From assembly GCA_041690035.1 (NCBI GenBank), contig JBDNFC010000082.1:1-16282 (forward strand): 16,282 nucleotides of DNA, given 5' to 3'. This DNA comes from CALSPH01 sp041690035 (GTDB taxonomy: Bacteria > Bacteroidota > Bacteroidia > NS11-12g > UBA955). Of this stretch, positions 4,882-11,684 are shown one piece after another (position 1 is the first letter of the stretch; each line of letters starts with the position of its first letter). Both the position numbers and the translations under genes were made by a program. The notes under the pieces are model-generated. The model did no database searches and had not been told where the DNA came from. It saw only the letters and a list, made by a program, of their open reading frames with translations.

Positions 4882-5931
4882 ATGTATGTTGTCCATTTTA
4901 TTATTACTACTTTGGTTTTGTTATTGGCGTGTGTTCAAAATATAATCAATCAACAATCGGCTGCAAAGTATGAAGTGATGTTTTATAACTTAGAGAATTT
5001 TTTTGATACCATTAAAGATAAAACTATTAATGACAGTGAATACTTGCCAACAAGCGAAAAAAAATGGAACACAGCAAAGTTTAATACAAAATTAACCAAT
5101 ATCAATAGGGTGATTAATGGTATAGGCAATATTCCAGAAATCATTGGATTTTGCGAGTTTGAGAATAAAAGTATACTTGCAAGTTTAATTAAATCAAATG
5201 CTGCTTTGAAAAAATTTGACATTGTTCACTACGAATCACCTGATAATAGGGGGATAGATGTGGGATTAATTTATGATTCAACAATTTTTAAATTATTAGA
5301 AAGTAGGCCCATTTACGTTCAGTTAGGTATAAATAATGATAGCATCAATGCGCTCAATCCTAAGCAAGGTTTAGGCTTAATAAATCAGCTAGGAGATGGG
5401 CGTACGCGAAATATATTGGAGGTAAAATTAAAAAGAGGTCAAGATACTTTTGTTGTTTATGTAAATCATTTTCCAAGCAGAAGAAATGGCAAAGAACAAT
5501 CTGCTTTTAAGAGAAAGCAAGTGGCCATGGAATTAAAAAAAGCCATCAACCTTGTTCAACACTCAAAGCCCAATTACAAAATCATCATCATGGGCGATTT
5601 TAATGATGAGCCGATGGATGAAAGCATTTTTGTTACATTGGGGGCTTGTGGCCAAGCAGATTCTGCCAAATGTGGATTGTTAAACCTATTTTATGACTAT
5701 CAATTAAAGAAAGAAGGCAGCTACTGCTACAGAGATCAATGGAATATGTTAGACCAAATTATTGTATCAAATAATATGAAAAATAGGGTGCTGAGTACTG
5801 CCATTTTTAAAAAAGATTGGTTATTGCAATCTGGCAAATATGAGGGTTATCCTCTGCGCACATTTGCAGGTAATTTATATTTAGCAGGCTTTAGCGACCA
5901 CCTGCCTGTTATAGCTAATTTTAAATTTTAA
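4882..5931 (+). CDS. Exported endonuclease/exonuclease/phosphatase-family protein
   Basis: This 349-residue metal-dependent phosphodiesterase has the DNase I-like fold. Catalytic motifs appear in the canonical order: MFYNLENFFD (33-42, metal-binding Asn), FCEFEN (90-95, metal-binding Glu92), IDVGLIYDS (125-133), VNHFPSR (194-200, His196), MGDFNDEP (237-244, Asp239 and Asn241), LDQIIVS (290-296) and GFSDHLPV (336-343, Asp339-His340 pair). Members cleave phosphate esters in DNA, RNA, sugar phosphates or lipids; the substrate is not decided here. Residues 1-17 form a hydrophobic leader ending in LLLAC, which fits a lipobox with Cys17, although the usual N-terminal lysines are missing. Export as a lipoprotein is therefore likely but not certain. 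It lies 1 bp upstream of ppk1 and is surely co-transcribed. Confidence 0.85.
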   Translation: MYVVHFIITTLVLLLACVQNIINQQSAAKYEVMFYNLENFFDTIKDKTINDSEYLPTSEKKWNTAKFNTKLTNINRVINGIGNIPEIIGFCEFENKSILASLIKSNAALKKFDIVHYESPDNRGIDVGLIYDSTIFKLLESRPIYVQLGINNDSINALNPKQGLGLINQLGDGRTRNILEVKLKRGQDTFVVYVNHFPSRRNGKEQSAFKRKQVAMELKKAINLVQHSKPNYKIIIMGDFNDEPMDESIFVTLGACGQADSAKCGLLNLFYDYQLKKEGSYCYRDQWNMLDQIIVSNNMKNRVLSTAIFKKDWLLQSGKYEGYPLRTFAGNLYLAGFSDHLPVIANFKF

Positions 5932-5932
5932 C

Positions 5933-7960
5933 ATGAATATTTTTCCAAGAGATATAAGCTGGCTTTCATTTAATGATAGGGTTTTGCAAGAGGCGCAAGA
6001 TGTAACAAATCCGCTATTAGAAAGGCTCAAGTTTTTAGGAATATTCAGTTCCAATCAAGATGAGTTTTTTAGAGTTAGATATGCCACACAGCGCAGAATT
6101 GCCCTTTATAATGATGGCATGCAAAAAGATGAAATACAAAAAGAGAGTAGGGCGTTATTAAACCGATTACAAAAAAAAGTAATTGCCCAACAAAAAAAAT
6201 TTAACGATATTTATCAATCATTGATTGAAGAATTGGCAGAAAACAAAATATTTTTAGTCAATGAAAATCAGCTTAGCGAAACTCAGTTAAAAAAAGTAAG
6301 AAACTATTTTAAAGAATCTGTTCTTGAAACGCTTTTTCCAATTATATTGGGCAGAAAAAATTCTTTTCCTTTCCTAAAAGACAGGTCTATTTATTTGGCA
6401 ATAAAAATGACAAAGCGAAATGCAATCTCTAAAAAATATGCTTTGCTAGAGATACCGCCTGCTTTGCCAAGGTTTTTTGTTATAAAAGAAAATAATGGCA
6501 ATCAATTTGTATTATTTTTAGATGATGTAATTAGGGCTTCAATGGATGTGCTTTTTCAAAGTTTATATTATGACGAGTTTGCAGCTTTTACAATAAAATT
6601 AACAAGAGATGCAGAGCTTGATTTATTAGGCGACTTAGATGATGACTACCTAGAAGTAATAAAAAAGAGTTTAAAACAAAGACAAATAGGAGCGCCTGTT
6701 AGGCTAATCTATGATGAAAAAATGGATGCAGACCTTTTTGAATTTATCACCAATAAATTGAGTATGAAAAGCAGCGCACTGATTGCAGGACAGCGCTACC
6801 ATAATTTTAAAGATTTTATTATGTTTCCTAATTTAGGCAATGCCAAGTTTCTAAATCCGGTACAAAAAAATGTACCTAATTTAGATTTAGATAAGTCTAA
6901 AAGCATATTGCGAAGCCTGCAAAATCAAGATTTTATTTTGCACCATCCTTATCATAGTTTTGATTACATATTGCGTTTACTTAGAGAAGCAGCAATAGAT
7001 CCCAAAGTATTTGAGATAAAAATGACCTTATACCGCGTAGCGGGGAGCAGCAACGTGGTTAAAGCATTAAAAAATGCGGTAAGAAATGGTAAAAAAGTAA
7101 CCGTTATCATGGAGTTGCAAGCACGTTTTGATGAAGAAGCTAATATCGTTTGGGCCCACCAACTAATGGAAGAGGGTGCTAAAGTGGTTTATGGTTTTCC
7201 AAATAAGAAAGTACATACTAAGCTTTGCCTAATTTATAGAAAACAATTGGGTAAAATATTTACTGTTGCCCATATTGGTACAGGAAATTATAATGAGCAA
7301 ACTGCAAATCTTTACAGCGATTTTTCTATTATGACTGCTAACCCAATAATTACTAAAGAAGCCAATAAAGTATTTAATATTATAGAAAAACAAAAAATAC
7401 CTGCATCAGAGCATTTTGAAAACCTGTTGGTTTCTCCTTTTAATACGAGGTCTAAAGTGATTGGGATGATAAATAATGAAATAAGTTTGGCGAAAAATGG
7501 CAAAAAAGCCTCATTAATTATAAAAGTAAATAGCCTAACAGATCCTAAAATTATAGAAACGCTTCAAAAAGCAGTTTCTGCAGGTGTGTCTGTAAATTTA
7601 ATTGTGAGAAGTATTTGCTGTCTTATTCACAAAGGAGAAAAAAATTTAACCATTATTAGTATAGTTGATAAATTTTTGGAACATGCAAGAGTAATGTGGT
7701 TTAATAATGATGGAAAAGAAAAGCTGTTTTTGGGCAGTGCAGATATGATGGAACGCAATATTGACAACCGTTTTGAAATTACCATTCCAGTATTAGACAA
7801 AACTAATGTTTCTTTATTAAAATCTTTTCTCCATTTTCAACTCAAAGATAATGTAAAAGCAAGGGTAATAGATGCTAAGCAGCTTAATAATTTTGTAGAA
7901 AATAAACAAGCACACACAAGGTCTCAAATAGAATGGGCTAATTATTTATCAATGTATTGA
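5933..7960 (+). CDS. ppk1: Polyphosphate kinase 1
   Basis: This 675-residue enzyme transfers the terminal phosphate of ATP to a growing inorganic polyphosphate chain and is reversible. The N-terminal domain begins with FPRDISWLSFNDRVLQEAQD (4-23) and NQDEFFRVRYATQRR. The head domain leads to HHPYHSFDYIL (from about 337). The two phospholipase-D-like C-terminal domains contain IKMTLYRVAGSSNVVKAL, MELQARFDEEANI, KVHTKLCLI with the autophosphorylated histidine at 428, GTGNYNE, IVDKFLEHARV with the second conserved histidine at 584, and GSADMMERNIDNRFEI. All expected catalytic residues are present, and the length is close to the roughly 690 residues of the E. coli enzyme. It starts 1 bp after the exported phosphodiesterase and ends 10 bp from the convergent serine hydrolase gene. 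No exopolyphosphatase gene is in the window. Confidence 0.96.
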   Translation: MNIFPRDISWLSFNDRVLQEAQDVTNPLLERLKFLGIFSSNQDEFFRVRYATQRRIALYNDGMQKDEIQKESRALLNRLQKKVIAQQKKFNDIYQSLIEELAENKIFLVNENQLSETQLKKVRNYFKESVLETLFPIILGRKNSFPFLKDRSIYLAIKMTKRNAISKKYALLEIPPALPRFFVIKENNGNQFVLFLDDVIRASMDVLFQSLYYDEFAAFTIKLTRDAELDLLGDLDDDYLEVIKKSLKQRQIGAPVRLIYDEKMDADLFEFITNKLSMKSSALIAGQRYHNFKDFIMFPNLGNAKFLNPVQKNVPNLDLDKSKSILRSLQNQDFILHHPYHSFDYILRLLREAAIDPKVFEIKMTLYRVAGSSNVVKALKNAVRNGKKVTVIMELQARFDEEANIVWAHQLMEEGAKVVYGFPNKKVHTKLCLIYRKQLGKIFTVAHIGTGNYNEQTANLYSDFSIMTANPIITKEANKVFNIIEKQKIPASEHFENLLVSPFNTRSKVIGMINNEISLAKNGKKASLIIKVNSLTDPKIIETLQKAVSAGVSVNLIVRSICCLIHKGEKNLTIISIVDKFLEHARVMWFNNDGKEKLFLGSADMMERNIDNRFEITIPVLDKTNVSLLKSFLHFQLKDNVKARVIDAKQLNNFVENKQAHTRSQIEWANYLSMY

Positions 7961-7963
7961 TAA
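7946..7963. terminator. Dyad at the convergent ends of ppk1 and the serine hydrolase gene
   Basis: TTATCAAT (7946-7953) and ATTGATAA (7956-7963) are perfect reverse complements around two bases, overlapping the ppk1 stop codon. With only 10 bp between two convergent genes, a shared terminator is expected here. The stem is AT-rich and the tight loop makes it weak, so this is tentative. Confidence 0.3.
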
Positions 7964-7970
7964 TTATTTG

Positions 7971-9155
7971 TTATTGCAATACAATATCTATTAATTCTTT
8001 TTGAAAAGCCAGTATTTTTGGTTTCAAAAAACTTTCGGCATCGGAACCATAATTTATACACCAAGTAACTGAAGCATTTCGTGCAGGAAAATAAAATAAA
8101 TCTGCAGAATAGCCTAAATCTCTGCCAGTATGTCCCCATCCAAAATCAGCACCTCTATTTTGAAACCTTCTCATTATACCAAGTCCTAAATTCAAATCGC
8201 TAATATCTGTGGCTCCAGTGGTTTGTATGGCTTGCAGAGATTTTGTAGAAACCACCGTTTTATCAACTAAGAAAGCATGCAAAAATTTATGTAAGTCATA
8301 CACATTACTATACAATCCGGTATAGCCACTGCCGCTGCCTGTTACATAATTGCTCACATTTACTGGTTTTTTGTTTTGATATAAATCAAAATATCCTTGA
8401 GCTGTATTGGATGGCAAATTTTCGTGATGTTGATAGAAAGTATTATTTAAGTTTAAAGGGTTAAGTATTTTTTCTCTAAGCCAAAGGTGATGAGGTTTTC
8501 CAGTAGCAAAATCAATTACGAGGCTCACCATTAAGGTATTGGTATTGCTATAAGAATATTGAGCACCTGGATCAAAAACTGCTTGTTTATTTTTAACAAA
8601 TTTTAATAAATCATCGGGGCCCCATTTTTTTGTTGGATCATTTAATACTTCTAGATAAAATTCGTTGTCTTTAATAACATCATATAATCCACTGCTGTGA
8701 TTTAAACATTGCGCCAAGGTGATTTTATCAGCATTTGCAATTCCTTTCAAAAATTTTTCGGGTATCCATTTATTTATTGGTTGAGATAAACTTAAGTAAC
8801 CTAGGCCAGTGTTTGTGCTATCTTCAATTAGTTTAAATAACAATGCACCTATAAACATTTTAGTTAAACTTGCAACTTTTTGCACATGACAAGGCTTATA
8901 ATTCACACCATTGGCAATATCTGCACTGCCAGTGCTGCCAATCCATGATCCTTTTGTATTGGCAATGTAAACAGATATACCAGGTAGGCCAAGCTGTTTA
9001 TATTTATTTAATAAATCTTTTAATTGACTATTTTGAGGATGCAAACTACTCGTGTCATTATAATTTGTAGAACAATTATTTGTGTCTTTAATAATTGGTT
9101 TTTTGCAAGAGTTAAATAAAATTGCAAATAAAATAAGTGTTAAAATTCTAATCAT
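7971..9155 (-). CDS. Lipoprotein serine hydrolase of the beta-lactamase class C/PBP4 family
   Basis: This 394-residue penicillin-binding-like serine hydrolase (Pfam beta-lactamase family) has the three active-site signatures: SLTK at 96-99 with nucleophile Ser96 and Lys99, YSN at 202-204, and HTG at 342-344 in place of the KTG box, as is common in this family. It starts MIRILTLILFAILFNSCKK, a lipoprotein signal with the invariant cysteine at 17, so it is anchored in the periplasm or at the surface. Family members include D-amino acid peptidases, esterases and beta-lactamases; resistance cannot be inferred. ATG at 9155 is 1 bp after the stop of the preceding gene. An alternative ATG at 9173 would add six residues and overlap that gene. 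It is the last gene of the fur-purA operon and abuts ppk1 tail to tail. Confidence 0.87.
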   Translation of the reverse strand: MIRILTLILFAILFNSCKKPIIKDTNNCSTNYNDTSSLHPQNSQLKDLLNKYKQLGLPGISVYIANTKGSWIGSTGSADIANGVNYKPCHVQKVASLTKMFIGALLFKLIEDSTNTGLGYLSLSQPINKWIPEKFLKGIANADKITLAQCLNHSSGLYDVIKDNEFYLEVLNDPTKKWGPDDLLKFVKNKQAVFDPGAQYSYSNTNTLMVSLVIDFATGKPHHLWLREKILNPLNLNNTFYQHHENLPSNTAQGYFDLYQNKKPVNVSNYVTGSGSGYTGLYSNVYDLHKFLHAFLVDKTVVSTKSLQAIQTTGATDISDLNLGLGIMRRFQNRGADFGWGHTGRDLGYSADLFYFPARNASVTWCINYGSDAESFLKPKILAFQKELIDIVLQ

Positions 9156-9156
9156 T

Positions 9157-9759
9157 TTATAGTTTTTTATCATGTAATGGGAAAATTAATCCAAATTTTA
9201 AAACATTATATGGAAGCAAAGGAACGTAAGATTGTACATAAGGTGTTTGCACTCTAATCTGATATGATAAAGAAATTTTAGGCCCATTGCTCACATTTTT
9301 GATAATAGATTGTTCTATGCCAAAACTAAGGCTTAACAATATTTGAGGTCTGCCATAATCTGATTTTATTTCATAATCACCTGCTGCATTTTGTTGCACA
9401 ATTTCGGGAGCGGTAAAAGCGTGCATATATCCTGCACCTAATTTAACATTTGCCGAAGTGCCATTTACTATTTTTTTATTAATTCCATTTTCAGAATAAA
9501 TCATTATAGCCGATTGGACAAACCTGTGTTTAAAATAGCCTACGTTTACAGTTTGAAACCAAGTCCAATTTGGTTTTTCTTTTAAATCAAAAGTTTTGCC
9601 TAGTTCATAAACAGGATGAAAATTGCTGTAAATTAATTTACTAAATCGTTTAAAAGGGACCGAAGAGTGATTATTTCCGATATTAAAATAAATATTATTG
9701 GCAGCAGTAACTCCTGGAAATGTTAATATTAAAACTATAATTTTTAATTTATTTATCAT
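9157..9759 (-). CDS. Outer-membrane beta-barrel-like protein, conserved hypothetical
   Basis: This is a 200-residue exported protein with a signal peptide at 1-20 (MINK, hydrophobic core, GVTAA). The mature part is a series of alternating aromatic and polar stretches typical of outer-membrane strands: WTWFQTVNVGYFKHRFVQSA (69-88), NVKLGAGYMHAF, PQILLSLSFGIEQSI, ISLSYQIRVQTPYVQSYVPL and a final VLKFGLIFPL. It resembles a small conserved Bacteroidota family whose members share an HRFVQxAI...YxExG motif and a PYVxSYVPLLP segment; that is from memory and the family has no known function to me. Its ATG overlaps the purA stop by four bases (ATGA), indicating translational coupling, and its stop lies 1 bp from the serine hydrolase lipoprotein. 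The pair may act together in the cell envelope, which is inference. Confidence 0.65.
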   Translation of the reverse strand: MINKLKIIVLILTFPGVTAANNIYFNIGNNHSSVPFKRFSKLIYSNFHPVYELGKTFDLKEKPNWTWFQTVNVGYFKHRFVQSAIMIYSENGINKKIVNGTSANVKLGAGYMHAFTAPEIVQQNAAGDYEIKSDYGRPQILLSLSFGIEQSIIKNVSNGPKISLSYQIRVQTPYVQSYVPLLPYNVLKFGLIFPLHDKKL

Positions 9760-11036
9760 ACAAAAAAGTCTCCATTAATAATTGTTTGAGTTCTATCTGG
9801 TCCAACACTTAAAATCTTAATCGGTTTTTCTAAAGATTGCTCTAAATAATTTACATAAGCTAAAAATGTTTTTGGCAACGCATCAAGCGATTTTATTTGA
9901 CTAATATCCTCTTGCCACCCCTCTTTAAAATCATAGATTGGCGCAATTTGTTGTTCACATATTTCAAAAGGCACTTGATCTGTTTTTTCTCCATTTATTT
10001 CATAATATTTTGCTACATTGATTGTTTCAAATCCAGAAAGTATGTCAGATTTCATCATAATTAATTCATCTACACCGCTTAACATTACAGCATATTTTAA
10101 TGCAACTAAATCTAGCCAACCCGTTCTTCGCGGTCTACCTGTAGTGGCGCCATATTCGTGTCCTTTATCTCTCAATAGCTGCCCAGTTGCTTCGTTAAGC
10201 TCTGTTGGAAAAGGTCCACTGCCCACTCTTGTGCAATAAGCTTTAAAAATTCCGCGTACTTTACCAATATGTTTTGGAGCAATGCCCAATCCATTGCATA
10301 CGCCACCTGCTATTGTATTGCTTGAGGTTACAAATGGATATGCACCAAAATCTACATCAAGCATAGAACCTTGAGCACCTTCTGCCAATATTTTTTTACC
10401 AGATTTTATAGCATTATTAAGATAATATTCAGAATCGATCCAAGAAAAGTTTTTTAGATATTCTGTGGCTTCATAAAACTCTAAATCGAGGGTATTTATG
10501 TCAAAATCTATCGCAGCATAATGATTGATAAGTTTGATATGTTGGTTTTTTATTTCATCATACTTTTCTTTAAAATCTTTACTGATTATATCACCTATTC
10601 TCAATCCGTTTCTGCCCACTTTATCTCTATAAGTTGGGCCAATTCCACGAAGTGTAGAACCTATTTTATCTTCTCCTCTTGCAGCCTCTAATGCTTGATC
10701 TAAAAGGCTGTGAGTAGGCAAAATTAAACTCGCTTTTTTACTGATTAATAAATTGGCTTTAACATTGGCCCCAGCTGCAATTGTTTTTTCTATTTCTATT
10801 TTTAATCTAATTGGGTCTATAACCACACCATTGCCAATAATATTTATGCAATTGGCATGAAATATACCCGATGGGATTGTGTTTAATACATGCTTTTTGC
10901 CATTCATCTCTAAAGAATGTCCTGCGTTTGGCCCTCCTTGAAACCTGGCTACAATGTCATAATTTGGTGTTAAGAAATCTGCTATTTTTCCCTTTCCTTC
11001 ATCTCCCCATTGTAAACCTAATAATACATCTACCAT
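9756..11036 (-). CDS. purA: Adenylosuccinate synthase
   Basis: This 426-residue cytoplasmic enzyme joins IMP and aspartate using GTP to give adenylosuccinate, the first committed step to AMP. The P-loop region WGDEGKGK is at residues 10-17 with catalytic Asp12, and NAGH at 37-40 supplies catalytic His40. The IMP-binding segment STLRGIGPTYRDK, the EGAQGSMLDVDFGAYPFVTS stretch, the arginine loop CTRVGSGPFPTEL and GATTGRPRRTGWLD follow in order, and the protein ends with the guanine-binding GPDRTQTI region. Length is standard. The reading frame continues upstream to 11093 inside the fur gene, but ATG at 11036 gives the conserved MVDVLLGLQWGDEGKGK start and a 14-bp gap to fur. A 4-bp overlap links it to the next gene. 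Confidence 0.96.
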   Translation of the reverse strand: MVDVLLGLQWGDEGKGKIADFLTPNYDIVARFQGGPNAGHSLEMNGKKHVLNTIPSGIFHANCINIIGNGVVIDPIRLKIEIEKTIAAGANVKANLLISKKASLILPTHSLLDQALEAARGEDKIGSTLRGIGPTYRDKVGRNGLRIGDIISKDFKEKYDEIKNQHIKLINHYAAIDFDINTLDLEFYEATEYLKNFSWIDSEYYLNNAIKSGKKILAEGAQGSMLDVDFGAYPFVTSSNTIAGGVCNGLGIAPKHIGKVRGIFKAYCTRVGSGPFPTELNEATGQLLRDKGHEYGATTGRPRRTGWLDLVALKYAVMLSGVDELIMMKSDILSGFETINVAKYYEINGEKTDQVPFEICEQQIAPIYDFKEGWQEDISQIKSLDALPKTFLAYVNYLEQSLEKPIKILSVGPDRTQTIINGDFFV

Positions 11037-11050
11037 TTTTTTAGTTTTTT

Positions 11051-11539
11051 TTAAATATTTATTATTTGTATTTCTGCACTGCAATTCATACATTTTCCAT
11101 TTTTAATTATAGGATTTGCATATAAATGCAAGGCATGATGCAATACTTTAAAATTGAGTAAATTGCCCATAGTGTCCTTTATTTGCTGTATTCTAGGGTC
11201 GCAAAATTCTTTTACCTCTTTGCAGTGCAAACAAATTAGGTGATCATGTTGCATAAATCCATAGGAGCGTTCAAACTGAGCCATATTTTTTCCAAATTGG
11301 TGTTTTTTTACCAATCCTGAATCTAATAATAAATCTAATGTGTTGTAAATAGTGGCTCTGCTGACCCTGTAATTTTTCTTTTTCATTTCTATAAATAGTT
11401 CGTCAACGTCAAAATGCCGGTGATGTGCATAAATTTCTTCTAGTATTGCATACCTCTCTGGAGTTTTTCGGTGTAGATTTTTTTCTAAATATACAGTAAA
11501 AATGTTTTTAACTTCTGTGCTTATTTGAGAATTTTCCAT
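11051..11539 (-). CDS. Fur-family metal- or peroxide-responsive repressor
   Basis: This 162-residue DNA-binding regulator has the N-terminal winged helix typical of Fur proteins: RKTPERYAILEEIYAHHRHF (24-43), DVDELFIEMKKKN and the recognition helix RVSRATIYNTLDLLLDSGLV (58-77). The dimerisation domain carries the metal site in MQHDHLICLHCKEV (96-109; His98, Asp99, His100, Cys103, Cys106), a later His-rich stretch (LHHALHLY, 133-140) and a second CxxC (150-153), which complete the structural zinc site. Whether it senses iron, zinc, manganese or peroxide cannot be decided from these residues. It is the first gene of an operon with purA, an outer-membrane protein and a lipoprotein hydrolase. Start ATG at 11539 gives the complete N-terminal helix. 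Confidence 0.9.
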   Translation of the reverse strand: MENSQISTEVKNIFTVYLEKNLHRKTPERYAILEEIYAHHRHFDVDELFIEMKKKNYRVSRATIYNTLDLLLDSGLVKKHQFGKNMAQFERSYGFMQHDHLICLHCKEVKEFCDPRIQQIKDTMGNLLNFKVLHHALHLYANPIIKNGKCMNCSAEIQIINI

Positions 11540-11574
11540 TGATTTTGATTTACTTCTATTATAAAAATAAAAAG

Positions 11575-11582
11575 CAAATGTA
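11575..11582 (-). promoter_or_regulatory. Candidate -7 element of the fur-purA operon
   Basis: TACATTTG on the minus strand matches TAnnTTTG and is identical to the element before the initiator tRNA. It stands 35 bases upstream of the fur ATG. At the -33 distance there is only GTTA, not TTG, so support is moderate. Confidence 0.45.
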
Positions 11583-11636
11583 AATATTATTTAAGTAAAC
11601 TAACAGTTAATTTCCAACTGATTTTGCACATCAAAC

Positions 11637-11672
11637 TTTATTCTTTATTTTGTCTAATTTATTCTTTATTTG
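11637..11672 (+). promoter_or_regulatory. Tandem 15-16 base repeat upstream of acetyl-CoA synthetase
   Basis: TTTATTCTTTATTTTG (11637-11652) recurs as TTTATTCTTTATTTG (11658-11672), offset by 21 bases, about two helical turns, ending 12 bases before the start codon. It could be a pair of regulator half-sites or duplicated promoter elements (each ends in TTTG, though without a correctly spaced TA). No exact -7 element is otherwise seen for this gene. Confidence 0.35.
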
Positions 11673-11684
11673 CAATCAATAATT

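Noticed and set aside
8000..9155. Antibiotic-resistance beta-lactamase
   Set aside because: The SxxK, YSN and HTG motifs only place the protein in the broad class C/PBP4-like family, which is mostly peptidases and esterases. Nothing points to a resistance role.
10018..10239. 73-residue plus-strand frame inside purA
   Set aside because: It is antisense to a strongly conserved part of purA, so it is explained as a shadow of that gene.
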